From assembly GCA_015228895.1 (NCBI GenBank), contig JADGCR010000006.1:1-26905 (forward strand): DNA of 26,905 bases, read 5' to 3'. The notes below the pieces were generated by a model, which saw only the letters and a list, made by a program, of their open reading frames with translations, did no database searches and was not told the origin of the DNA. Position numbers and translations under genes: made by a program. Positions 7,111 to 15,398 of this stretch are shown one piece after another (position 1 is the stretch's first letter; every line of letters begins with the position of its first letter). This DNA comes from Magnetococcales bacterium. GTDB taxonomy: Bacteria; Pseudomonadota; Magnetococcia; Magnetococcales; Magnetaquicoccaceae.

Positions 7111-7880
7111 CCCGCATCGTCGCCATCGTCAATCGCAAGGGAGGGGTGGGCAAAACCACCACCGCCGTCAATCTGGCGGCCACCCTCGCCGCCGCCGGCG
7201 AGAAGACCCTGCTGGTGGACTTCGACCCCCAAGGCAATGCCACCACCGCCCTGGGCATCCACAAGGAGGAAAGTCTTCTGACCATCTACGACGTCATTAC
7301 CGGACGCTGCACGATCCAGGAGGCCATCCAATCCATCATCCACCCCGGACAGCTTGGCCTGATCCCGTCCACCGCCGACTTGAGCGGCGCGGAAGTGGAA
7401 CTGGTCAACGCCAAAAACCGGGAATTCCGCCTGCGGGACCGCCTGAAACCGCTGCACCAGACTTTCGACTGGATTCTCATCGACTCTCCTCCCTCTCTGG
7501 GTCTGCTCACCGTCAACAGTCTGGCCGCCGCCCACAGCGCCCTCATTCCACTACAGTGTGAATTCCTGGCCATGGAGGGGTTGAGCCAAGTCATAAAAAC
7601 AATAGAAATTATAAAAAAGCAAATGAACAAAGCATTGGATATTGAAGGGATTCTCCTCACCCTCTTCGAACCGGACAATCCACAAAACATCCAAATCAGC
7701 CGGGAGGTGCGTGATCACCTGGGACCACGCACGTTTCAAACCACCATCCCACGGGATATTCCGTTGAGCGCGGCCCCTGGTTTTGGCCGTCCCGGGGTGT
7801 GGTATCACCCCTGGTCGCCCGGAGCCAGGGCCTACCAACGGCTGACACTGGAACTGTTGCAGAAGGAGAACCATCGATGA
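7107..7880 (+). CDS. parA: Chromosome partitioning ATPase ParA (Soj)
   Basis: A 257-residue ParA/MinD-type ATPase that binds the nucleoid in its ATP form and is stimulated by ParB to move parS regions apart. Its deviant Walker A KGGVGKTT is at residues 11-18. Walker A' LLVDFDPQGN is at 35-44 and Walker B ILIDSPPSLG at 123-132. The C-terminal part has the family's typical IPRDIPLSAAPGFGRP, followed by GARAYQRL. No N-terminal DNA-binding extension is present, so it is the short chromosomal type. The ATG overlaps the rsmG stop and the 3' end overlaps parB by four bases (ATGA), indicating translational coupling. A parS site lies just upstream of its start. Confidence 0.97.
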   Translation: MTRIVAIVNRKGGVGKTTTAVNLAATLAAAGEKTLLVDFDPQGNATTALGIHKEESLLTIYDVITGRCTIQEAIQSIIHPGQLGLIPSTADLSGAEVELVNAKNREFRLRDRLKPLHQTFDWILIDSPPSLGLLTVNSLAAAHSALIPLQCEFLAMEGLSQVIKTIEIIKKQMNKALDIEGILLTLFEPDNPQNIQISREVRDHLGPRTFQTTIPRDIPLSAAPGFGRPGVWYHPWSPGARAYQRLTLELLQKENHR

Positions 7881-8803
7881 AGAATTCCCAATCCGGCATG
7901 GGGCAGGGGCTGGCGGCGCTGTTGGGAGAGGCGGCCATGGACGATCCGCTGATGGAAAGGGTCCACCTGCTGCTGCTGGAGCAGATTCTGCCCAATCCCC
8001 ATCAACCCCGCCAGAACTTTTCCCAGGACGCTCTGGAAGAGCTGGCTCTTTCCATCCGTGAGCAGGGGGTGCTGTTGCCCATTCTGGTGCGCCCCATCAA
8101 GGGCGCCACCGACCAGTACCGTCTGGTGGCTGGAGAACGCCGCTGGCGCGCCGCCAAACTGGCCGGCCTGATCGAGATTCCCGCTCTGGTGCGCAACTGG
8201 AACGATCGCCAGGCCCTGGAGGCGGCGATTCTGGAAAACGTGCAACGGGAAGACCTGAACCCCGTGGAAGTCGCCAGGGGTTGCGGGGAGTTGATCGACA
8301 AATTCGGCTACAGTCACAAAAAGGCGGCGCAACGCCTGGGGAAAAGCCGGGAGGCCATCACCAATCTGCTGCGTCTGTTGCGGCTTCCCGAGGAGACGCT
8401 GTCGCTGCTGGAGTCCGGCGCCCTCTCCCCTGGCCACGCCCGCGCCCTGCTGCGTCTGGAAGGGCGTCCAGAGGCCATGGCGCAACTGACCCGTGAGGTG
8501 ATGGAAAAGGGACTTTCGGTGCGCCAGACGGAAACCCTGGCCCGCTCCCTCTCCGCCCAACAGGAGAAACCGCCCGGGGCGCCGGAGCCGCCACCCGACT
8601 CCGGGGCGCAGACCCCGGCCAGAACCTCTCGTGGACGGCAACGGGACCCGGTGATCCTGACCATCGAGAACCGGCTCGCCGCCTCCCTGCGGGCCCCGGT
8701 GGCCATCACCCATCTGCGGGGCAGAGGCCGGGTGATCGTGGAATATGCCACCCTGGAGGAGCTGGAGGCCTTGACCGATCGTCTGCTGAAAGGGCAGGAC
8801 TGA
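7877..8803 (+). CDS. parB: Chromosome partitioning protein ParB (Spo0J)
   Basis: A 308-residue ParB that recognises parS and slides along DNA as a CTP-dependent clamp. It starts with the typical GMGQGLAALLGE leader. Box I NPHQPR is at residues 40-45, and the CTP-binding GERRWRAAK at 86-94. ENVQREDLNPVE follows at 120-131, with a helix-turn-helix near 146-170 (SHKKAAQRLGKSREAITNLL). A proline-rich linker (about 195-215) leads to the C-terminal dimerisation domain with GRGRVIVEYATLEELEAL. The start at ATG 7877 overlaps the parA stop and has AAGGAG at 7863-7868. parS sites for it are present at 4233 and 7080. Confidence 0.97.
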   Translation: MKNSQSGMGQGLAALLGEAAMDDPLMERVHLLLLEQILPNPHQPRQNFSQDALEELALSIREQGVLLPILVRPIKGATDQYRLVAGERRWRAAKLAGLIEIPALVRNWNDRQALEAAILENVQREDLNPVEVARGCGELIDKFGYSHKKAAQRLGKSREAITNLLRLLRLPEETLSLLESGALSPGHARALLRLEGRPEAMAQLTREVMEKGLSVRQTETLARSLSAQQEKPPGAPEPPPDSGAQTPARTSRGRQRDPVILTIENRLAASLRAPVAITHLRGRGRVIVEYATLEELEALTDRLLKGQD

Positions 8804-8804
8804 T

Positions 8805-9623
8805 TTGAAACGTCTGGCACTCCTGCTCAACCTGTCGTGCGTCGCGCTTTTGTCTTACGAACTGGCGGAGGTGACCTGGAAGGTGACGCGCGAAGAGACC
8901 GTGCCGGTGGAGGAGGCCATGGGCCAACTCCCGCCCGCCCCCCCGGTCCAGGGTGAGGCGGTCTTGACTCCCGACCGGTTCATCGGCCTGTTCGGCGCGG
9001 TGGACACCCCCCTCAAATCCGCTCCGGAGGCAGCCCCGGCGACCCAATTGAATCTGCAACTGTTGGGAATTCTGTTCGTGGACAACAACCCGGCCAACGC
9101 CCGCGCCCTCATTGGCACCCCGGAGGCCAGGGAACGCTCCTATGGCGTGGGGGAGTCCATAGGCAAGGCGGTCATCCGCGCCATTCAGGCCGATCAGGTC
9201 ATACTGGAGCACAATGGCCGTCAAGAGGCGTTGCGATTGCCCAAAAAGGAGCTCTCCCTGAGTCAGGGAGAAGGGGTGCCGCAAAAGGTCCAGATGTCGC
9301 CGGATGCCAAGGCGTTGCTGGGGGCGCTGTGGAACACGCTGCAGGAAAGGCCGGAAAGTCTGCTGGAACAGGTGCGCATCGAACCCGCCCATGTGCGGGG
9401 AAAATTCGCGGGCGTGCAACTTTTTCCCGGCAAGGATCCCACCTTTCTGGAAAAATTCGGCTTGCGCGGCGGGGACAGAATCACCTGGATCAATGGTGTC
9501 GAACTCACCGATCCCTTGAAAGGCATGACGGTTCTGGGCACGCTTGGCAGCGCCAGCGCGCTGCAATTGAGGGTCTCTCGGGGGGAGGAAACCCTCTTTT
9601 TCGAATTGCAACGCAACCCGTGA
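8805..9623 (+). CDS. GspC-like type II secretion inner-membrane protein with PDZ domain (orphan)
   Basis: A 272-residue protein with the layout of GspC. A short N-terminal membrane helix (about residues 3-21) is followed by a proline-rich periplasmic linker. Then comes an HR-type domain with LNLQLLGILFVDNNPANARA and the glycine-containing YGVGESIGKAVIRAI (about 80-150). The C-terminal PDZ domain (about 190-272) has GKFAGVQLFPGKDP, FGLRGGDRITWINGVEL and a closing LRVSRGEETLFFEL. GspC links the inner-membrane platform to the GspD secretin. The start is TTG 8805, with AGGGCAGGA just upstream and one base after parB. No other gsp genes are in the window, so it may serve a secretion system encoded elsewhere or have another role. 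The family call is good; the system assignment is inference. Confidence 0.8.
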   Translation: MKRLALLLNLSCVALLSYELAEVTWKVTREETVPVEEAMGQLPPAPPVQGEAVLTPDRFIGLFGAVDTPLKSAPEAAPATQLNLQLLGILFVDNNPANARALIGTPEARERSYGVGESIGKAVIRAIQADQVILEHNGRQEALRLPKKELSLSQGEGVPQKVQMSPDAKALLGALWNTLQERPESLLEQVRIEPAHVRGKFAGVQLFPGKDPTFLEKFGLRGGDRITWINGVELTDPLKGMTVLGTLGSASALQLRVSRGEETLFFELQRNP

Positions 9624-9675
9624 CGTGGCAATATGCTGCCTTCATGTTCGCGATCGAAACCGGGAGCTGCCCAGC

Positions 9676-10389
9676 ATGACCAACACGTCTCAAGCCTATC
9701 AACTGAACTATTTTCATAATTTCCAGAGACAATCCATCCTGGCGCGGGATACCCCATACATCCGGCGACATCTGGAGCAGGTCATGACGGCCACCGGGTT
9801 TCAACCGGGTCAACGCCTGCTGGAACTTGGAGCGGGCATGGGTCGTTTTTCCCGACTGCTGGCCATCCAGGGTGCCGAAGTGGTGGCCAACGACCTGTCT
9901 GCGGAGTTGCTGGCCAACATCCCTCTGGACGAGACGGAGGGTCGGATTCGAACGCTGGCATGCCATGTCGCGGAGCTGCCGCAACACATCGACGCCCCCT
10001 TCGAGCGGGCGGTGGGCTTTTTCATGCTGCACCACATGTCCAACCTGGTCGAGACGTTCCAGGCGCTGGGCCACTGCCTGCTCCCTGGTGCCAGGGTGGC
10101 CTTTTGCGAACCCAACGCCTACTCCCCCCTGTTTCCCCTGCAAATCGCCCTCACCCCCGGCATGACCTGGAAGGGTGAAAGCGGCATCTTCGACATGCGC
10201 CCCCCCGTACTCCTGAAGGCCATGGCGCAAGCCGGTTTCCAGGATATCCGGATCAGACGCTACGGATTCTTCCCGCCCTTTCTGGCGAATCGCCACTGGG
10301 GACGCGCCCTGGAAACCCATCTGGAAAACCTCTCCTGGCTGGAACCGTTGCGCTCTTTTCAGATCATCGCCGCCCGCTGGCCGGATTGA
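9676..10389 (+). CDS. Class I SAM-dependent methyltransferase
   Basis: A 237-residue methyltransferase of unknown substrate. The SAM-binding loop LLELGAGMGRFSRLL is near residues 47-61. The later motifs VVANDLSAELL, VGFFMLHHMSNLVETF and LLPGARVAFCEPNAYSPLF follow the usual class I fold. No N-terminal signal or membrane helix is seen. ATG 9676 is preferred because GGGAG at 9662-9666 lies nine bases upstream; the open frame extends back to a TTG at 9625. The next gene begins one base after the stop and the gene after that overlaps it, so it belongs to a tightly packed unit with an aldolase-like protein and a membrane glycosyltransferase. A role in modifying a surface sugar or lipid is inference. 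Confidence 0.85.
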   Translation: MTNTSQAYQLNYFHNFQRQSILARDTPYIRRHLEQVMTATGFQPGQRLLELGAGMGRFSRLLAIQGAEVVANDLSAELLANIPLDETEGRIRTLACHVAELPQHIDAPFERAVGFFMLHHMSNLVETFQALGHCLLPGARVAFCEPNAYSPLFPLQIALTPGMTWKGESGIFDMRPPVLLKAMAQAGFQDIRIRRYGFFPPFLANRHWGRALETHLENLSWLEPLRSFQIIAARWPD

Positions 10390-10390
10390 C

Positions 10391-11242
10391 ATGCTTACGT
10401 CGAATGAAACCATCGACCTGTTTCTGTTTACCGCGGATCCGGTGCTGGCGCGGCAGGCCAGAAACGCCACGATCACCACCCTGGTGATCGATTGGGAGTG
10501 CCGGGATAAACACCTGCGCCAAAACCATTCCAATACCGAGATCAACCAGGATACCCCGGAGGCGCTCGCCGGGCTGGCCGCGAGCGTACCGGACGCGCGA
10601 CGGGTCTGCCGCATCAACGCCTTCCACCCCCAGACCAGACAAGAGATCGAGATCGCCATCGCCAAAGGGGCCACACACCTGCTTTTGCCCATGGTGCGGC
10701 GACTCGAAGAGGCGCAACAGTTCCTGGAATGGATCGCCAGACGGGTGCCGGCCGGCATCCTGATCGAGACCATGGAGGCGTGCGCGCTGGCCGAACCATT
10801 GTCCCGTCTCCCCCTGGATCTGGTCTACATCGGCCTGAACGATCTGGCGATCAGTCGCCGCACCCCCAACCTGTTCACCCCCCTGGCGGATGGTCTGGTG
10901 GATCGTCTGCGGCAGACGTTCGCCACCATTCCTTTCGGTGTGGGGGGCTTGACCAGGGTGGATGGGGGCCATCCCTTGCCCTGCGCCCTGCTGATGACGG
11001 AATATGCCCGGCTGAATTGCACCTTCTCGTTTCTCAGACGCTCTTTCAAACGGGATGTGGGCAGCCAGGAAATGCGCCCCGCCGTGGAGGAGATCCAGAG
11101 GTGGTGGCGACAACTGCGCAACCGCTCCCCGGCGGAAACGGCCAAAGACCGGCAGCGCTTTCTGGCGACCATGGAGGCCATCGACCCCCGTTCCTTCGAC
11201 TTTTTTCCCGCGGACCGAAAAGGTTGCGCGCTCTCTCCATGA
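10391..11242 (+). CDS. HpcH/HpaI aldolase / citrate lyase beta (CitE)-like protein
   Basis: A 283-residue protein that looks like a phosphoenolpyruvate/pyruvate-domain TIM barrel. Aligned family marks are LVIDWECRDK (compare LxxDLED in CitE), VCRINAF with Arg74, KGATHLLLPMV, GILIETMEA with Glu126, and YIGLNDLAIS with Asp151. In HpcH/CitE enzymes the arginine binds carboxylate, and the glutamate and aspartate hold Mg2+. The family cleaves or forms C-C bonds of 2-oxo or acyl-CoA substrates, but nothing here identifies the substrate. It sits one base after the methyltransferase and overlaps the downstream glycosyltransferase by four bases (ATGA at 11239-11242). That context suggests a role in an envelope glycan or its acyl decoration rather than aromatic catabolism. 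Fold call good, function unknown. Confidence 0.78.
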   Translation: MLTSNETIDLFLFTADPVLARQARNATITTLVIDWECRDKHLRQNHSNTEINQDTPEALAGLAASVPDARRVCRINAFHPQTRQEIEIAIAKGATHLLLPMVRRLEEAQQFLEWIARRVPAGILIETMEACALAEPLSRLPLDLVYIGLNDLAISRRTPNLFTPLADGLVDRLRQTFATIPFGVGGLTRVDGGHPLPCALLMTEYARLNCTFSFLRRSFKRDVGSQEMRPAVEEIQRWWRQLRNRSPAETAKDRQRFLATMEAIDPRSFDFFPADRKGCALSP

Positions 11243-12819
11243 CCTCGTCCGATCCCCTCCGGCCGCTGCTGCTGTTGCTGGCCTTGCTCTATTACAGCTC
11301 CTATGCTTGGCTCAAAGCGTTCAATTGGGGTGATGAGGGCTACCTCCATTACGTGGCCTTCGCCTTGCAGAGCGGACAGAAGCTCTACGATGACATCCAG
11401 GTCTACAGCTATCTGCCCGGCCTGTTCCTGCTGTTTCAGTCGATCTTCGAGCTGTTCGGAGCCGGCGTTTTCCAGGGGCGCATCCTGATGATGGCCGGTC
11501 TGGTGCTGGTGCCCATGGTCTTTTATGCCACCGCCAGCCGCTTCGTCCCCACCCGCCTGGCCTTCCTGATGGCCCTGATTCTGCTCCTGGTGCCCGGTCC
11601 CTGGGACCGCTCCTACATCGCCCTGCTGAACCTGGGCCTGCTGGCGGGAGCCTGTTCCATCCTCGGCGACTCCCCCGGACGGGGCGGGACGCATTTCGGG
11701 TTGATGTTGGGATTGGCCCTGACGTTGCGGATCGATGCCGCCTATGGGGGATTGATTCTGTTGCTCACCTGCGGGGCATTGCGATGGTGGCAAAGGGACG
11801 GGTCACTCGAAGAGAGACCGTTTGCCTGGCTGTGGCCCACCCTTGGGACCACGCTGCTGGCGGGATCGCCGGTCTGGCTGGTGCTGGCCTCACAGGGGAT
11901 TCTGGACGATTATGGCCAACAATGGTTCGGATTCGGCGGGGCGATGGCGCACCGCATCGGCGTGGAACGCCTCCCGCCTCCCCCTCTGACCGCGTTGGGC
12001 GCCTGGAGTTGGACCGGGTTGAACGCCTGGATCTTTTACGGCTCTTTCGTGCCCTTCTTGTTATTGCTCCAGGAAACCCTGCGCCGTTTTTGGGAAAGTC
12101 GGCCTGGGGTCTTGCGTCAGGAGGCGGCGCTCCGGATCCTGCTGTGTGTCTGGTGTCTGTTGCAGATCCCCCAATATGCCCTGGAGCGACCCGATACTCC
12201 CCATCTGAGCCAGAGGGCGTTCGCCATCCTGCTGGCACTCGCCGTTGCGCTGCACGCCGCCTGGGGTCGGTCCGGCCTCTTCCCAAGGATCGTGGCCGCC
12301 CTGATGATGGCCTATGGGGTGTTCTACCCACTCAAGATGATCGCGGCCAACGAGGCCGACACCGGCTTCATCACGCTGCTGGGCCTGGGCAGAAACGTGT
12401 CCTGGCATCCACTGCCCAATGGGGTCTCCTGCCCTTTTTCGCTGCCCGCCACTCCAGGAACCGAGGATGACTACCAACGAATAATTACTTATATTATAAA
12501 CAACACCACCCCCAACGATCGCGTGGCGACCTTGCCCTGGCAGCCCGGAATCAACTTCTGCGCCCAACGACTCATGCCCGGACGGCATCTTTTTCTCTTT
12601 CCGGAATTCATGCGACCCGGGATCGAAGAGGTGGTGATCGCCGATCTGAGCAAGGCATCCACCCGTTTCATCGTCTTGTTCCCGGATCTGCAACTCCACC
12701 AAACCCCCGCCTCGCTGCCGGCGGTTTTCATGCCGCAGGTCATGGCGCATCTGGCACATCATGAAACCGTCCTGGAGGGTCCGGGAGTGCGGCTGCTCCG
12801 CAGGCCCGACCCCCCATGA
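11239..12819 (+). CDS. Multi-pass membrane glycosyltransferase (GT-C/PMT-like), putative
   Basis: A 526-residue membrane protein with a basic-hydrophobic start (residues 7-25) and roughly ten further hydrophobic segments to about residue 385. A soluble C-terminal domain of about 130 residues follows. The first outer loop holds NWGDEGYLHYVAFALQSGQK, with Asp32-Glu33 where GT-C enzymes such as ArnT and PMT carry their catalytic acidic residues. GQKLYDDIQVYSYLPGLFL follows, as in the PMT-2 (DUF2029-like) family. Such enzymes transfer a sugar from a polyprenyl-phosphate donor on the outer face of the membrane. The start ATG overlaps the upstream stop. The last 80 bases overlap the 3' end of a convergent gene. 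Exact substrate unknown; membrane glycosyltransferase is the best reading. Confidence 0.75.
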   Translation: MTSSDPLRPLLLLLALLYYSSYAWLKAFNWGDEGYLHYVAFALQSGQKLYDDIQVYSYLPGLFLLFQSIFELFGAGVFQGRILMMAGLVLVPMVFYATASRFVPTRLAFLMALILLLVPGPWDRSYIALLNLGLLAGACSILGDSPGRGGTHFGLMLGLALTLRIDAAYGGLILLLTCGALRWWQRDGSLEERPFAWLWPTLGTTLLAGSPVWLVLASQGILDDYGQQWFGFGGAMAHRIGVERLPPPPLTALGAWSWTGLNAWIFYGSFVPFLLLLQETLRRFWESRPGVLRQEAALRILLCVWCLLQIPQYALERPDTPHLSQRAFAILLALAVALHAAWGRSGLFPRIVAALMMAYGVFYPLKMIAANEADTGFITLLGLGRNVSWHPLPNGVSCPFSLPATPGTEDDYQRIITYIINNTTPNDRVATLPWQPGINFCAQRLMPGRHLFLFPEFMRPGIEEVVIADLSKASTRFIVLFPDLQLHQTPASLPAVFMPQVMAHLAHHETVLEGPGVRLLRRPDPP

Positions 12820-13543
12820 GCCGCAGGGGTGGCACAGCCCCTGGACGTCGCAGACAGGGCAAACCCGCCGGTCGCCAGCGAAATGCCAAAACCGTGCACA
12901 CCGCCGTCAATCCCAGCATCAGACGCCGCCAGCCCGAATAACTGGACTCCCCGGCAAAACGGGGTTGACGCACCACGGGAATCACCGCCATGGGCAGACC
13001 GGCCAGGGCGATCATGGCCACAATCCAGGGACGACGCGCGGGGAACCGCAGCAGGAAGGAACGCGCCTCCCTGCGCAACGCCACAAACACCCCCGCATCC
13101 AGCGGCGCGCCACTCAGGTGATGCAACAACCATTTGAAAATTCTGGAAGTGAACAACCGGCCACGGGATTCATAGCGCCCCCGCCGTCCGGCAAACACCG
13201 CGGCGAACCCCTGCGCACCCTTGGCCAAAAGCAGAGGGATCGCCTCCGGTGGATCCTGCAAATCCCCATCCATGATGACGATCCACTCCCCCTGACTGTA
13301 ATCCACACCCAGCAGTATCGCCATCTGTTGCCCGATATTGTGTTGCAGATCCAAAACGGTCGTGCAGGGATCCACCGCCGCCAGACGTTTCAGCACGGCC
13401 AAAGAGTCATCGGGGCTGGCATCGTGGACAAACAGGATCTCATAGCGCAACGCGCAGGCGACCAGGACCAGGGAGAGACGGCGATGCAATTCCGACAGAA
13501 TTCCGGCATTGCGGTAAACGGGAATGACCACGGAGAGCTGCAT
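12740..13543 (-). CDS. Family 2 glycosyltransferase (GtrB/DPM-like), short C-terminus
   Basis: A 267-residue GT2 enzyme, GT-A fold. It starts MQLSVVIPVYRNAGILSELH. FVHDASPDDSL is at about 39-48 and LQHNIGQQMAILLG at 66-79. The DXD-containing IVIMDGDLQDPPEA lies at 88-101, and RQPRFAGESSYSGWRRLM near 192-209. This pattern is that of enzymes that move a sugar from a nucleotide to undecaprenyl or dolichyl phosphate. Such proteins usually continue into two C-terminal membrane helices. Here the sequence after about residue 225 is arginine- and proline-rich and lacks them, so it is either naturally short or frameshifted near the end. Its 3' end overlaps the convergent membrane glycosyltransferase by 80 bases. 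It is the last gene of a minus-strand unit, five bases after the epimerase. Confidence 0.82.
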   Translation of the reverse strand: MQLSVVIPVYRNAGILSELHRRLSLVLVACALRYEILFVHDASPDDSLAVLKRLAAVDPCTTVLDLQHNIGQQMAILLGVDYSQGEWIVIMDGDLQDPPEAIPLLLAKGAQGFAAVFAGRRGRYESRGRLFTSRIFKWLLHHLSGAPLDAGVFVALRREARSFLLRFPARRPWIVAMIALAGLPMAVIPVVRQPRFAGESSYSGWRRLMLGLTAVCTVLAFRWRPAGLPCLRRPGAVPPLRLMGGRACGAAALPDPPGRFHDVPDAP

Positions 13544-13548
13544 CGTCG

Positions 13549-14499
13549 CTAGAGTTCCTGGTATGTGGCCCTGAACCAGTCGATGGTCCGCGCCAACCCC
13601 TGTTCCAGAGTGTGGCGTGGCTGCCAGCCAAGCAACTGTCCGGCCTTCCGGTTGTCCACCACCCGGTGGTGCATGTCGGATTGCCGGAGAGGATAAGCGC
13701 CGACGGCGGTGACGATGGGTTCTCCAAGAATTTTCTGGATGCAGGCCACGACCTCTTCGTTGCTGCTCTGGATGCCACTGGCGATGTGCATGGTCTCCCC
13801 GCAGGCCCTGGGGGTCGTGGCCGCCAGCAAACAGGCGTCCACCACGTCCGCAACGAAGATGAAATCCCGTCGCAGACCTGGGGGGGTCAGGGGCAGCACG
13901 GTCTTGGTCAAAGCGGCCCGGATGGCGGACGGAATCAAGCGGCCGGGCGCCTCCCAGGGACCGTAGATGGAAAATGGCCGCAAAATCACGCAGGGTTGTC
14001 CGCTCTCCCGGGTGGCCTGCTGAACGAAAAGGGTGGCGGCGGCCTTGGCGGCCCCATAAAAGGAGACGGGCCGCAACGGCGTCGTTTCGGTGAGAGGTTC
14101 GTTCTGGGGACCCAGTTCCAGTGAACCGGCCGTATAGACCAGACAGCGACAATCCACACTGGCCAGGGCGGTGAGCAGGTTGCAGGTACCCAGGACGTTA
14201 TCCGCCAGGATCGGCCCCTTGATGACCCTTTTCTGATAACCGCCCGTGGCGGCGAGATGGAACACATACTCTGGGGCAACCTGCCCGACCATTTCCTGAA
14301 TGGCCGCGCCATCGGCCAAATCGGCGTAGTGGGGGACCGGCTGCGCCTCCATCCCGCGCCAACGCCAGGGAGTCCCGGTCGCAGGTCGCACCACGACATG
14401 CACCCGCGCCCCCAGTTCCAGCAGACGACGACACAGGTTGGCCGCGAGAAAGCCACCCCCTCCGGTGACAAGAACGATTCGTCCACAAAAGTGTTCCAT
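13549..14499 (-). CDS. NAD-dependent epimerase/dehydratase (extended SDR)
   Basis: A 316-residue extended short-chain dehydrogenase of the sugar-nucleotide type. The N-terminal NAD motif is VTGGGGFLAANL near residues 11-22; the third glycine of the usual GxxGxxG is alanine. YVFHLAATGGY follows, and the active-site set is VYTAGSLELG (serine) and SFYGAAKAAA with Tyr148 and Lys152. LRPFSIYGPWEAPGRLIPSA and RRDFIFVADVVDA match UDP- or dTDP-sugar epimerases. The start ATG 14499 has GAGGTG six bases upstream on this strand and is preferred over an in-frame GTG at 14508. It probably makes an activated sugar for the glycosyltransferase encoded five bases downstream. The substrate cannot be read from the sequence. 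Confidence 0.85.
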   Translation of the reverse strand: MEHFCGRIVLVTGGGGFLAANLCRRLLELGARVHVVVRPATGTPWRWRGMEAQPVPHYADLADGAAIQEMVGQVAPEYVFHLAATGGYQKRVIKGPILADNVLGTCNLLTALASVDCRCLVYTAGSLELGPQNEPLTETTPLRPVSFYGAAKAAATLFVQQATRESGQPCVILRPFSIYGPWEAPGRLIPSAIRAALTKTVLPLTPPGLRRDFIFVADVVDACLLAATTPRACGETMHIASGIQSSNEEVVACIQKILGEPIVTAVGAYPLRQSDMHHRVVDNRKAGQLLGWQPRHTLEQGLARTIDWFRATYQEL

Positions 14500-14518
14500 G
14501 CCATCCACCTCAAAGCCT

Positions 14519-15397
14519 TCAATGACGCCTGGCCCAGGCCATGAGAGAAGAACCCCAGGGCAAGCTCAATGCACCCAATCCAGACACTTCCCATTGGTTG
14601 ACCCGCCCCAACAGACGATTCAGCCACATCGGGGTCTGGCGTTCCAGGGCAGTCAAGGGCCGACGATTCCCCAGACGGGTGAGCAGCAGTAAAGGAAACA
14701 ACAGAAACTGATAATGGGTATGGCCTTCCCAATGCCAACCAGCCCGCTCCAGCTCCCGCCGCAGGGAGGCCACCCGATAGCGGCACCGATGGCCGGCGGC
14801 CTGGTCCACCCCACTCCACAAAAAGGGAAAGGCCGGCACCGCGATCAGCAGCATCCCCCCCGGTCGCACCAGTCGATGCGCCTCCTGCAAAAAAGGCATC
14901 GGTTCAAGATGTTCCAAAACATCCAGCGCCATGGCGATGGCAAACTGCCCGTCGGCAAACGGCACATGCAACAGGTCGGCATGGACCCAGGTGGCCGCGG
15001 GGTCCCGTTTGGCGGCCTGTTCGACGGAAAGACGATGACCATCCACACCCACCCGCGCGGGACAGGTCTCCTTGAGAGAGGTCAAAAAACGACCGCTGCC
15101 ACAGCCAAGATCCAGGACGGGTCCCGCCTGGCCCGGGGCAAAACGGGCCAGACAGCGGCGCAGCAACCGATCTCGGGAAACGAACCAGAAATGGGAGCGT
15201 TCCAATTGGGCCAGATGGCTCCGGCTCATCTCGGAAAATCCGGGGGGAATGAAAGGTTCTGCCTGGCTCCACACACCGTCGATGCTGCGCCAGGATGCGC
15301 CGCACCGTTCACAACGGGCCACAGCCTCTCCAGCGGGCATTTCCGCGCCATCGCACCTGCAACAACACCAACGCCACCGACCAGGAGTCAGGATCAC
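14519..15397 (-). CDS. SAM-dependent methyltransferase with N-terminal zinc-ribbon-like segment
   Basis: A 292-residue class I methyltransferase. The N-terminus holds CxxC pairs at Cys12/Cys15 and Cys29/Cys32 followed by WRSIDGVW, resembling the Trm112-like zinc ribbon found before some methyltransferase domains. The SAM loop VLDLGCGSGRFLTSL lies near residues 93-107. MALDVLEHLEPM and HRLVRPGGMLLIAVPAFPFL follow, then a CRYRVASLRRELERAGW segment and a hydrophobic stretch YQFLLFPLLLL. This layout is common in envelope-glycan loci. The start is GTG 15397, one base after the stop of the upstream small gene, so translation is probably coupled. The epimerase start lies 19 bases beyond its stop. 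Substrate unknown. Confidence 0.83.
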   Translation of the reverse strand: MILTPGRWRWCCCRCDGAEMPAGEAVARCERCGASWRSIDGVWSQAEPFIPPGFSEMSRSHLAQLERSHFWFVSRDRLLRRCLARFAPGQAGPVLDLGCGSGRFLTSLKETCPARVGVDGHRLSVEQAAKRDPAATWVHADLLHVPFADGQFAIAMALDVLEHLEPMPFLQEAHRLVRPGGMLLIAVPAFPFLWSGVDQAAGHRCRYRVASLRRELERAGWHWEGHTHYQFLLFPLLLLTRLGNRRPLTALERQTPMWLNRLLGRVNQWEVSGLGALSLPWGSSLMAWARRH

Positions 15398-15398
15398 T

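Noticed and set aside
10825..11793. Minus-strand 322-codon frame opposite the aldolase-like and GT-C genes
   Set aside because: Glutamine- and glycine-rich shadow frame; the plus-strand genes have recognisable motifs.
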